DNA of 64,000 nt, taken from UBA6663 sp044226485 (GTDB taxonomy: Bacteria; Chloroflexota; Anaerolineae; Anaerolineales; UBA6663). A program made the translations under genes and the position numbers. Location: positions 186,001 through 250,000 of the forward strand of contig JBGAGY010000005.1 of the NCBI GenBank assembly GCA_044226485.1, in the 5' to 3' direction. Under the pieces are notes generated by a model. It saw only the letters and a program-made list of their open reading frames with translations, did not search any database and was not told where the DNA came from. Of this stretch, positions 27,948 to 35,663 are shown piece after piece; positions within the stretch are counted from its first letter, which is position 1; each line of letters begins with the position of its first letter.

Positions 27948-28598
27948 TCAGCGCGCGGGCCGCGACTCGGCCACGCGCCTCGCGAAGGCCGCTGCTCGCG
28001 CCGTGATCTCGTCGAACCGACCCTCTTTGGCCCATTGCGGCGGGCAGAGCTCGCTGCCCGCACCGACCGCCACCACGCCGGCGGCGAACCACTCGCCTAC
28101 GTTATCGGCGCTGACGCCGCCGGTCGGCATGAGCGGGATGTCGGGGAAGGGGCCTTTGAGCGCCTTGATGTACGCCGGCCCGGCCAGCGAGCCGGGAAAC
28201 ACCTTGACGACGTCGGAGCCCAGACGATAGGCGCGCAGCACTTCCGTCGGGGTCAGCGCCCCGGCCATCGTCGCCAGGCCAGTGGCGGTCATGGCGGCGA
28301 TCAGGTCCGGCTCGCACACCGGGCTGACCAAAAACCGCGCGCCGGCCGCCTGGGCTGCGGCCGCCTGGTGTGGCGACGTCAGCGTGCCCATTCCCAACAG
28401 CACCGTGTCCTCGAACCGTTGGGCCAGCGCGGCGACGACCGACTCGGCGTTGGGCGTGGAGTAGGTGATCTCGATGGCCGTGATCGACCCCGCCACCAGA
28501 GCCTCGACCATCTTAAAGGTCAAGGCTTCGGACGGACCACGGATGACCGCGATGACGCCGAGTTCACCGATTCGCTTCAGCACAACTTCCTTCGACAT
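27948..28598 (-). CDS. KDPG/KHG-type 2-keto-3-deoxy aldolase
   Basis: A 216-residue class I aldolase with general acid-base Glu43 (AIEITYSTPN) and Schiff-base Lys132 (SDVVKVFPGSL). It would split a 2-keto-3-deoxy sugar acid, usually phosphorylated, into pyruvate and an aldehyde. The ATG at 28598 has GAGG four to five bases upstream; the slightly longer start at 28610 has none. The arginine seen after the active Glu in E. coli KDPG aldolase is not present in the same position, so the substrate may differ. No sugar-acid dehydratase gene is found in the island to supply its substrate. Confidence 0.88.
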   Translation of the reverse strand: MSKEVVLKRIGELGVIAVIRGPSEALTFKMVEALVAGSITAIEITYSTPNAESVVAALAQRFEDTVLLGMGTLTSPHQAAAAQAAGARFLVSPVCEPDLIAAMTATGLATMAGALTPTEVLRAYRLGSDVVKVFPGSLAGPAYIKALKGPFPDIPLMPTGGVSADNVGEWFAAGVVAVGAGSELCPPQWAKEGRFDEITARAAAFARRVAESRPAR

Positions 28599-28626
28599 AG
28601 AACCTCGCAATGGTCGATTGCTCGGG

Positions 28627-29592
28627 TTATGGGACCCGATAACTCGGCGGCTCGCCGGCGAGCACGGCTAGGCAATCGCGGGTGGAGAGCCAGCCCATGG
28701 CGTTGATGGCGCTGTCCGCGTGCGCGCCCATGTGCGGGGTGACGAGCACCTGTGGCAAAGCCAGCAGCGGATGGTTCGCGCTGGGCGGTTCTTCACTGAA
28801 CGCATCCAACGCCGCACCGGCCAGGCGTCCGGTGCGCAGGGCGGCCAGCAACGCGGCCTCATCCACGATCTCGCCGCGGGCGGTGTTGATCAAGTACGCC
28901 CCGGGTTTGAGCCGTTCGAGAAACGCGACGTCCACCAACCCGCGGGTCTCGGGCAGCAAGGGCAGGTGCAGGCTGAGAAGATCGGACTCCGCCAGGAGCG
29001 TGTCCCGCGTGACCAGCGTCACGTCGTGTTGAGCGGCAAACGCCTCGTCCGCCACCGGATCGTGGGCCAGCACCCGGCAACTGAAGCCCGCCAAACGCAC
29101 GGCCACCTGACGTCCGATCGCGCCAAAGCCCAGCAGCCCGATGGTCTTGCCCTCGAGCGTCACGCCGCTCAGGCGCGGCCATTCGCCACGGCGGGTCGTA
29201 TCGACCGCCGTCGGGATCCGGCGGATCAGTGCCAACATCAGACCGATCGCGAGCTCGGCGACCGAGACCGTGTTCGCTCCGGGTGTGTTGGTCACCACGA
29301 TCCCGCGGGCCCGCGCGGCGTTCAGGTCGACGTTGTCGACGCCGACGCCGTAGCGGCTGATCACCTTGAGCCGATCCGCAGCGCTCAGAGCAACCGCGTC
29401 AATCTCGTCAAGGCCAGCGATATAGCCGTCGATGGACGGAAGCAGCGCCTGCAGATCCCGCGAGGACAGTGGCTTCCCGGTCGTGTTGTAGATGACCTCC
29501 GCCACCCGTTCATCCAGCAGGGCCTTCAGGCCCGGGTCGTGCTTGCCATACGACGTGGCGGTCACCAACAGGCGACACTCCTTCAGGTTCAT
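28627..29592 (-). CDS. D-2-hydroxyacid dehydrogenase (phosphoglycerate dehydrogenase-like)
   Basis: The 321-residue protein has the D-isomer-specific dehydrogenase pattern: ISRYGVGVDNVDLNAA, the NAD motif GLLGFGAIGRQVAVRLAGF, the catalytic Arg in INTARGEIVDE, Glu in DAFSEEPP and His in TPHMGAH. It would reduce a 2-keto acid or oxidise a D-2-hydroxy acid. There is no C-terminal ACT domain, so it is not a feedback-regulated serine-pathway enzyme. Its start shares one base with the stop of the cupin isomerase gene (TGATG), showing translational coupling. Confidence 0.86.
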   Translation of the reverse strand: MNLKECRLLVTATSYGKHDPGLKALLDERVAEVIYNTTGKPLSSRDLQALLPSIDGYIAGLDEIDAVALSAADRLKVISRYGVGVDNVDLNAARARGIVVTNTPGANTVSVAELAIGLMLALIRRIPTAVDTTRRGEWPRLSGVTLEGKTIGLLGFGAIGRQVAVRLAGFSCRVLAHDPVADEAFAAQHDVTLVTRDTLLAESDLLSLHLPLLPETRGLVDVAFLERLKPGAYLINTARGEIVDEAALLAALRTGRLAGAALDAFSEEPPSANHPLLALPQVLVTPHMGAHADSAINAMGWLSTRDCLAVLAGEPPSYRVP

Positions 29593-30170
29593 CAGGCGCG
29601 CTTCCAGCGGGGGTTGTCGATGATGGCGATGCCGTTTGGCCCATCGACCACGAGCTTGCGAAAACCCTGGGTCTCGATCGTGCCGTAATCATGGCCGGCG
29701 TTACCCGGGTAGACGAACAGAGTCACCAGGTCGTCCTGGCGCGAGGTACAGACCGAGCGATGCGCCCAGCGCGGCGGGACATACAGCACTCGATTGGGAG
29801 TCAACGGCTCGACGTGAGCGTCACCTTCAGGCGTCTCGAGCACCATGAAGCCCTCGCCCTTGAGCACGACGTAGACCTCTGCCGTCTCCAGGACGGTGTG
29901 GAAATGTCCCTTGGTCATGTGGAACTCTGATCCGACTTTGCCGGGATGCACGATCGAAATCCCGGTGAGCAGTTCACCTGCCACATGTGGCCGCTGGATC
30001 TCGTGGACCTCGTATACGACCCGATCCTCCTCAGCCAGCAAACGCTCATATGCGGCCGTGTCGGCGAACTGGCCCTTGAGCGCGCTCAAGCGGCGCTGGA
30101 TGACGTTGTCTTGCCGCGAAGGAATGGCGTTTGGCAGAGGCACGGTGTAGGCGAAGGGCAAGTCCAACAT
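29592..30170 (-). CDS. Cupin-type glucose-6-phosphate isomerase-like protein
   Basis: This 192-residue protein matches the cupin phosphoglucose isomerase family (PF06560 type) first known from archaea. The metal ligands are visible: H89 and H91 (KGHFHTVLE), E98 (TAEVYVVLKGEG) and H137 (PPRWAHRSV); the segment GNAGHDYGTIETQGF is also typical. The family interconverts glucose 6-phosphate and fructose 6-phosphate. In a sugar-specific operon it may instead isomerise a related hexose or pentose phosphate. The start at 30170 follows GGAG six bases away. It is the second gene after the operator-controlled lactonase-like gene. Confidence 0.84.
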   Translation of the reverse strand: MLDLPFAYTVPLPNAIPSRQDNVIQRRLSALKGQFADTAAYERLLAEEDRVVYEVHEIQRPHVAGELLTGISIVHPGKVGSEFHMTKGHFHTVLETAEVYVVLKGEGFMVLETPEGDAHVEPLTPNRVLYVPPRWAHRSVCTSRQDDLVTLFVYPGNAGHDYGTIETQGFRKLVVDGPNGIAIIDNPRWKRA

Positions 30171-30190
30171 GAGTCGCTCCTCTCAGGCAT

Positions 30191-31165
30191 TCAGGGCAAC
30201 GGCACCGGTCGTGCCAGGAGTCGGGCGATGTTGCCGCCCGTTAACAGGTCAATGCTCTCCGGCGAGACTCCGCGCGCCGTCAGCCGAGCCGGGATCTGTG
30301 TAGGGAACGCAGCAAGGCCCGGGCCGCCGCCATACGACTCCCACTGAGTCGCATCCGCCAGGTCCGTGGCTAACACCACCGCTGACGCATGGCCGGCGGA
30401 GACCATGTGATCGATCAGGGGCCACAGATGCTGCTCCGGGTTGTATTTGGGGCGGAAGAAGGTGTCGTACTCGAGGTTGACCCCGAGTTGGGCCAGGGCG
30501 ACATGCAGGCCCCGATCGGGGCGTTTGTCGATGTGACAGACCAGCAACTGCCTGGGCGATACGCCACGCTCCGTGAAGAACGTCACGACCTCTTCAGCCG
30601 CCGCGCCTTGCTCGGTATGGATCTGCACGGCGGCGCCGGTGATGGCCGCAGCATGCGCGGCGGCCGCGAGCGCCCCGAGCGGGGAGTCGGCCATTGTGGC
30701 CTCGATCGCGACCTTGATGAAGCCCGCCGCCACCGGTCGAGGTTCGCCCCGGCATTCCTCGAGGCCAATCGTTTGGTCCAGTTCCGACACCATGAGCTCG
30801 GTCAGATCGTCGCTGTCCCGCGTCCACAACGTGGACACGGCCGGATAGTAGCGCCGCCGGTGAAAGCCCGTACAGGCGACGATGGGCACGCTGCTCGCTT
30901 GACTGAGCCATGCCAGCCTGCGTCCATCTCGGCCGGCGCCGCCGGGTTGGCAGTCCACCAACGCTGCCCCGCCTGCCTGTGCGAACGCCCGGACCTCGGC
31001 CAAGCTGCGTTCGGGATCGTTCAGCGTGGGGCCGCCGGAAGGCGTGCCAGGCGCGGGCTGAATCCAGACGTGGGTGTGGCCATCGATTCGCCCCTTTTGG
31101 GCATCGGGAAGAAGGCCCAAAACAGACACAATCCGCGGATTTGCAGGGGATCCCGGGCGCACCAT
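30191..31165 (-). CDS. Phosphotriesterase-family hydrolase, probable sugar lactonase
   Basis: A 324-residue member of the COG1735/PTE branch of the amidohydrolase superfamily. All metal-site residues are visible: H30 and H32 (DGHTHVW), Lys151 (AGFIKVAIEAT, expected carboxylated), H183 (QIHTEQG), H211 (VCHIDKRPD) and D268 (LATDLAD). Some characterised COG1735 enzymes hydrolyse sugar or phosphosugar lactones, which would fit this context. The start is set at the ATG at 31165, which has GAGG six bases upstream; any start further upstream would place the operator at 31188-31209 inside the gene. It leads an operon with the cupin isomerase, 2-hydroxyacid dehydrogenase, aldolase and shikimate-dehydrogenase-like genes. 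Confidence 0.82.
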   Translation of the reverse strand: MVRPGSPANPRIVSVLGLLPDAQKGRIDGHTHVWIQPAPGTPSGGPTLNDPERSLAEVRAFAQAGGAALVDCQPGGAGRDGRRLAWLSQASSVPIVACTGFHRRRYYPAVSTLWTRDSDDLTELMVSELDQTIGLEECRGEPRPVAAGFIKVAIEATMADSPLGALAAAAHAAAITGAAVQIHTEQGAAAEEVVTFFTERGVSPRQLLVCHIDKRPDRGLHVALAQLGVNLEYDTFFRPKYNPEQHLWPLIDHMVSAGHASAVVLATDLADATQWESYGGGPGLAAFPTQIPARLTARGVSPESIDLLTGGNIARLLARPVPLP

Positions 31166-31187
31166 TTCGATCCTCGTTGGGAGGAGT

Positions 31188-31245
31188 CTTAATCCTGTAA
31201 TTACAGGATGATGTCTATTGTAGCTGAAGCGATGGGACAGAGCAA
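31188..31245 (-). promoter_or_regulatory. Promoter and GntR-type operator of the lactonase-aldolase operon
   Basis: Minus strand: -35 TTGCTC (31240-31245), 17-base spacer, -10 TACAAT (31217-31222). Just downstream lies ATCCTGTAATTACAGGAT (31192-31209), a perfect 18-bp palindrome overlapping the shared operator element, which here reads TGTAATTACAGGATTAAG on the minus strand. This is the most symmetric of the four operator copies. Confidence 0.75.
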
Positions 31246-31433
31246 GAACGAAATCCCATAAGGAAGCGCGGCTGCGTCTGGTCGATGCTGGGGTGGGATG
31301 CCGGGTCACGGCGGGGATCCCACACGGCGAGCAGGGAGGAGGCGCCTTCGCTTCGGGTCGCGCAAGAGACGGCGCTCGCCACGCAGTCCTCGCGAGCCAG
31401 ACCTTCATCACGGAGGTGTCGTCCGCTTTGGGA

Positions 31434-31930
31434 TCAATCGCCGCCTGGCCGGCTCAGTCGCCTCGGAGCGGGCAGGTTGATCGAAGCGGCCTCTTCGATC
31501 AACCGTTCATCTCCTGCCTCGATCTGGGACGTGGCAATCGAACTGTGCTCGCGGTGATGACGAATTGCGTATATGCTCGCGCCTTCCCTGGTCAGGCCGT
31601 CGCCGCGCGCATGCCGGAGGATGTGCGGCGGGAGCTCGATCGTCTTGATCTCCGGCTTGTTGGCGAAGCGCTCGAGCGTGGCCTTCCACAGACGCGCCAC
31701 GGCCCGCCAGAAGCCGCGATCATCGAGCGCCGCTGGCCGTCTGGTCGAGGACTTCGGCTGGGCCCCACGAACAGCGCGTTGCCGCGATCGCTGTGCGTGC
31801 AAAGAGCGCTGAATGGCCGCCCGCGCTTTCTCGTCAAGCAAGACCGCGCTTGTTACGTCCCTTGCCACTTACCGCGGGATGTTGGCCCGCTCGTGATCCA
31901 CTTCGTCGCGTGCCAGGCTCGCGACTTCGC
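31434..31930 (-). pseudogene. Decayed tyrosine recombinase (phage/transposon integrase)
   Basis: The minus strand retains the C-terminal catalytic pattern of a XerC/phage-type integrase: PHILRHARGDGLTREGASI (HxxR box) followed by AIRHHREHSSIATSQI, where the usual GHSSIATTQIY has lost its catalytic Tyr and the Gly before His. Upstream, pieces such as LLDEKARAAIQRSLHAQ and DRGNALFVGPS appear in different frames, so at least one frameshift is present. No complete frame can be built. It sits just beyond the right end of the GntR-regulated sugar island and may be a relic of its acquisition. Confidence 0.55.
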
Positions 31931-32024
31931 CGGCGATGGCCTGGGGGAGAGCAACACCTGCACTAGCGCGCTCAGGGGTTCCTGCTGGCGGCGCGCCTCG
32001 CCTGTGCCCCGATGATGGACGCGC

Positions 32025-32267
32025 GTGCCAGCAGCAAGCCCGCCTCGGCGACGAGATACGCCGTCCGTGTGGCTGCGCAGTGAGATGAACTCACTCAAGC
32101 AACTGGTATCTGAACTCTCGCTCAAGAACCGTGAGCTTGAAAAACTTCCTGGGTTGGGAGAAGCTATGGTGCGCTCGGCTGGAGCACCGCTCCAGTCGCC
32201 AGATCTGCCGCGGATCGCTCCGCCATCCGCAGTAGATCTAGCGAAAATCATCCGGGGGGTGAAGTAA
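32025..32267 (+). pseudogene. Possible IS3-type OrfA remnant
   Basis: The peptide EMNSLKQLVSELSLKNRELEKL resembles the leucine-zipper segment of IS3-family OrfA proteins, which bind the element end and dimerise through this coil. The preceding helix-turn-helix and the following OrfB integrase are missing, and no terminal inverted repeats were recognised. The rest of the frame has no similarity I can name. It lies next to the decayed integrase, so this stretch (31.3-32.6 kb) is best read as a scrap heap of mobile-element pieces. Confidence 0.4.
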
Positions 32268-32629
32268 TCGCTGCTGCCCGTGGGCCGCCTCCATGTTCAT
32301 TGAGAGTGCCCCGCAGCAGATTCCCGAGTGCTATTGCCAGGACTTAGGGGAAGGAAAAGACGGGCTCTCACCTCGACACACCAGGTGAACCTGGGTGTTT
32401 GATACTCTTTGCTAAGTCGATCGACCATGCTCGGCATGGGTGAGGTGGAATCCGCTCGGCAACTCAAGCGAGAGTCGGGTCGGGGCTGTTCGTAGGGGTA
32501 TGACGCATCTGATGGCAGTGGCCGCGCTGCGAAGAGATCGTCAAAACAAGCTTACAATCCATCAGCCTTGGCCTTGACGAAGTCTCAACCGATCGTGCGT
32601 CGTTTGAGAGAGATGAGAGGTAGATACTC

Positions 32630-32887
32630 ATGAACCGACCGCGGAGTCCCATTGAGACCTTGATATACGCTGGCGAGTTCATATTCTGGGTGGGTTTGGC
32701 CTTGTTGGCGCGACGTGTGTTTGACGACGTCTTTCCACCCATGATCGTCATTGGGTCGACCTCGATCCAAAGCATCTACGTCGTGTTCCCTTTGATCGTC
32801 GTTCTCCTGGTGGCCGGCTACGCGATGAGCGACCGCTGGCTGCGCCGGTGGCTGGTCAGACGTGGATGGTTGAAATCGCCCCCTTGA
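32630..32887 (+). CDS. Small membrane protein, unknown function
   Basis: This 85-residue protein has two hydrophobic segments (about 12-27 and 46-66) separated by a short loop, and a strongly basic C-terminus (DRWLRRWLVRRGWLKSPP). GAGAGG lies about 9 bases before the ATG, supporting expression. No family is recognised. It stands alone between mobile-element remnants and a small kinase-like gene on the same strand, about 85 bases upstream of the latter. Confidence 0.55.
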   Translation: MNRPRSPIETLIYAGEFIFWVGLALLARRVFDDVFPPMIVIGSTSIQSIYVVFPLIVVLLVAGYAMSDRWLRRWLVRRGWLKSPP

Positions 32888-32972
32888 TCTCGATCGGTGA
32901 ACACGCGGGTACGCCGCGCGGCCGAAGCGGATGCGGTCGCCAGCAGGAATTCACATTCCGGAAAACAACTCG

Positions 32973-33440
32973 ATGGCTACACTCCATTTGATGGTCGGTC
33001 TGCCTTGCTCGGGCAAGACCACTCTGGCACGAGAGCTCGAGCACAAGTATGCGGCACTTCGGATGACTGCCGACGAGTGGCATTTGCGGCTCTTCGGTCA
33101 GGATGCCGAAGATCCGGCGCATGACGTCCGACACTCCACGATCGAAGCTCTGTTGTGGGAGATGGCCAGCCGGGCTCTTGGGCTGGGAACGAATGTGATC
33201 CTGGATTTCGGTTTTTGGGCGCGGGAGGAACGCGAGGACTTTCGTTCTCGGGCCAGGAAGCTTGGCGCCAGTAGCGAGGTCCATTTCCTCGATGTGCCGC
33301 CTGAGGAGTTGCTGCGACGCCTGGCGCTCCGCAATGTGGATCCGTCACTCGCGACGTTTCACATCCCTGAAGCGATGATGCGGCCCTGGATAGCATTCTT
33401 CCAGAAACCGACGCCTGACGAACTTGAACGCCGAGAGTGA
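32973..33440 (+). CDS. P-loop AAA/zeta-toxin-like kinase
   Basis: A 155-residue single-domain P-loop protein: Walker A GLPCSGKTTLARELE at residues 8-22 and a later VILDFGFWAREERE segment typical of small nucleotide-, sugar- or antibiotic-kinase-like proteins of the AAA_33 group. The C-terminus (PWIAFFQKPTPDELE) also fits that group. Start ATG at 32973; the ribosome site (GGAAAA) is weak and a longer N-terminus from 32931 is possible. No antitoxin-like partner is seen next to it, so a toxin role is not supported. Confidence 0.72.
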   Translation: MATLHLMVGLPCSGKTTLARELEHKYAALRMTADEWHLRLFGQDAEDPAHDVRHSTIEALLWEMASRALGLGTNVILDFGFWAREEREDFRSRARKLGASSEVHFLDVPPEELLRRLALRNVDPSLATFHIPEAMMRPWIAFFQKPTPDELERRE

Positions 33441-33573
33441 CCGCTGTCGAACGCCCTGGCCCCTTGTGCACGCCGATCAAAGGGTCGATGAGGCGCTCTT
33501 CTTTGACAAGCCTGGCCCCTCGCGCTCCCGGCGGTAGAATGCCCTCCAATACCCATAGCAGGGAGGAACTTAC

Positions 33574-34038
33574 ATGATTAGGGCAGCTCTTGCTGAAACA
33601 CGCGCCTTTGAGAGTTGGACTGACTATCAGGAAGCCCTCAAGCGGGCCATCGCACCTCTGACAACTGAACAGTTGCAGCGACGACCCTTGGCGATGCTTC
33701 GCACGCCAGGAGAGATCGCCGAACATATCGTGTTTGGGCGCGCCCTGCATCTCTACCGCACACTGGGCGACGAAGCCGCGGAGTTGAAACCCCTGTTGAG
33801 CTGGGACGATGAGCATGAACCACCGCACACTGCTGCGGAAATCGTGCATGGGCTGGAATTGACCTGGAGTCGCATTACCCATACCCTGATGCGCGGTTCT
33901 CCGACCGACTCCTATCCAGAAGGTGAAGAGTGGCCGGCTGTACAGATCATTTGGGGTTTGCTTGATCACGACCTGCCCCACGCCGGTGAACTTTCAATCT
34001 TGCTCGGCGCCGAAGGCTTGCCCGGGGTGGAGATTTAA
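33574..34038 (+). CDS. DinB family protein
   Basis: A 154-residue four-helix protein of the DinB/YfiT-like metalloenzyme superfamily. The pattern includes LAMLRTPGEIAEHIVFGRA in the second helix and LLDHDLPHAGELSILLGA at the C-terminus, with His residues suited to bind a metal. AGGGAGGAA lies just upstream of the ATG. Such proteins may act as small-thiol-dependent transferases in stress protection, but most members are uncharacterised. It stands alone among unrelated small genes. Confidence 0.82.
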   Translation: MIRAALAETRAFESWTDYQEALKRAIAPLTTEQLQRRPLAMLRTPGEIAEHIVFGRALHLYRTLGDEAAELKPLLSWDDEHEPPHTAAEIVHGLELTWSRITHTLMRGSPTDSYPEGEEWPAVQIIWGLLDHDLPHAGELSILLGAEGLPGVEI

Positions 34039-34190
34039 CCTCAGACGAACCCGGGCACCTGCTGTCCCTCAGCTGCGCCCGGCTCAGGTGAGCCTGGGTT
34101 CGCCGAACATGGTTATGTGCCACTTCGCTCGCCCACGGCGGAGGCGGTGCCGTCGTTGTTTCGAGGCTGCTGGCTTGAAGGAAACCGAGC

Positions 34191-34526
34191 ATGGACGAAG
34201 ATCTAGACAACATGACGCCGGCACAACTGGCCGCCGAAGTCAAGCGCCTCCGCGCCGGGATACGCGCCCATCGTGACAGCACCGGTCACGATTTGTGCTG
34301 GCATCATCCAGACCTGTGGGCGATGTTGCCGGAGCAGTCGCAACGCGAACCCTGGGTTCCGACGTGGCCGAAGTTCATGGAAGGCTGCATCCGCTATCGC
34401 GCGAGTCTGGATCGTGAACTGCCTCAGGCCCCGCGGCGAGACATAGCCTACTCGGAAGCCAAGTCTGAGGGAGTGGATGATGGCCAGGCGGGTGGGCAAG
34501 CGCGAGACGACCATGGTCATCTATGA
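34191..34526 (+). CDS. Conserved hypothetical protein
   Basis: The first 85 or so residues look like a small conserved protein found in many bacteria, judging by NMTPAQLAAEVKRLRAGIR, HRDSTGHDLCWHHPDLWAML and WPKFMEGCIRYRASLD. Its function is unknown. The last 20 residues (after DIAYSEAKSE) do not resemble that pattern and may result from a frameshift near 34470 or a local extension. No neighbour gives a functional hint. A small metal or ligand site from the CWHHP segment is conceivable but unproven. Confidence 0.6.
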   Translation: MDEDLDNMTPAQLAAEVKRLRAGIRAHRDSTGHDLCWHHPDLWAMLPEQSQREPWVPTWPKFMEGCIRYRASLDRELPQAPRRDIAYSEAKSEGVDDGQAGGQARDDHGHL

Positions 34527-35053
34527 CATGATCGGCGAGGATGCACGTGTCCGCCGTCGCAGTCGGTGACCGTTTGCGCCATATGAGCAGAGCATCCGTT
34601 ACGTTCGGGATCGGCCGAACCACCAGGTCACGCTGACGACCCTGCACGGTGAATAGCATGCACATCGACTCCGAAGCGCTTTCATTATTCTGGTGAGCGA
34701 GAAGTTCGATCCGAACACCGACTGCTATCGCGTTCACCCTGCCAGAGGCGGACTGGGCCACTCATGCGGCAGAGTCTCCGAGGAACTGGCTGTTCGATCA
34801 GCCACGAGGGTCGTGATGACGACACACATCTCCGAAGCGGAGGTCGGCAACCGTCACGCAGGATCGGACCAGGGTATGCCGTCCACACGTCCGGCGAGGC
34901 ATCTCGGCCGAATCGTTGGGGGTCAAGGACACCTGAGCGTCTGGGCGGGATTCGGTCAAATGCCCTGACACGTGTGACCATACGTCAGGGCGGCAGATTT
35001 CGATTCTGAGACATGCGGCCCATCCCTTATGAATAGAAGAGGATCACAAGACC
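34527..35053. other. Intergenic stretch, no gene seen
   Basis: Several short open frames exist on both strands, none with a recognisable protein or convincing ribosome site. The sequence looks like decayed coding DNA, but no parent gene could be named. Confidence 0.45.
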
Positions 35054-35488
35054 ATGAAGAATGCCACCGCTGACCAAACCAGTTCAGTCAAAGACTACAT
35101 CGCTTCCATCGACGATGAACAAACCGTCAAAGACAGCCGTGTGTTGATCAAGATGATGCGGCGAATCAGCGGCCATAGCCCGAAGTTGTGGAACATGGGG
35201 ACGCTCGGTTTCGATGCCTACCACTTCAAGTACGACAGCGGGCGTGAAGGCGATTGTCAGGCGATCGGCTTCTACCCGAGAAAGGGCAAGATCACCATCT
35301 ACCTGATGGATGGCACGGCCCGCCACTCTGAACTGCTGGCTCGCCTGGGCAAACACACCACCAGCAGGGTCTGCGTGTATATCAAACGACTGGGCGACGT
35401 GCAGCTGCCCATTCTCGAACAGATCGTGCAACAGTCGTATGAGTACGTTAAGTCGCAGGATGGGCACATGCATCGGGCAACCAAGTAA
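35054..35488 (+). CDS. DUF1801 domain protein
   Basis: A 144-residue protein with the DUF1801/YdhG-like pattern: SVKDYIASIDDEQTVKDSRV, LIKMMRRISGHSPKLWNMGTLGF, FYPRKGKITIYLMDG and the end segment YIKRLGDVQLPILEQIV. The fold is known from structures but the biochemical role is unclear. AAGAGGA occurs 10 or so bases before the ATG. It is a single-gene unit in the accessory region. Confidence 0.85.
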   Translation: MKNATADQTSSVKDYIASIDDEQTVKDSRVLIKMMRRISGHSPKLWNMGTLGFDAYHFKYDSGREGDCQAIGFYPRKGKITIYLMDGTARHSELLARLGKHTTSRVCVYIKRLGDVQLPILEQIVQQSYEYVKSQDGHMHRATK

Positions 35489-35663
35489 ACGGCAGGTGCG
35501 GTTGCGCCTTCGAGTCGGGCCAACAACCGCTTGCACGATTGTCAAGCCTTTGACGCCGGGCCCGATGCCTGACCGGCCATCTAACCCGGATCTCATGATC
35601 GGCGGACTGCTGTGACGCTATACTTGGCCGCACGCGCGCCTAATTCAGAGGACCACTGATCGG

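Noticed and set aside
31166..31411. 82-codon N-terminal extension of the phosphotriesterase-family gene
   Set aside because: It would run through the operator and promoter (31188-31245), has no similarity to the family, and the ATG at 31165 has a proper ribosome site.
32973..33440. Zeta toxin of a toxin-antitoxin pair
   Set aside because: The P-loop is present, but no epsilon-like antitoxin gene is adjacent and the small AAA_33 kinase group fits equally well.
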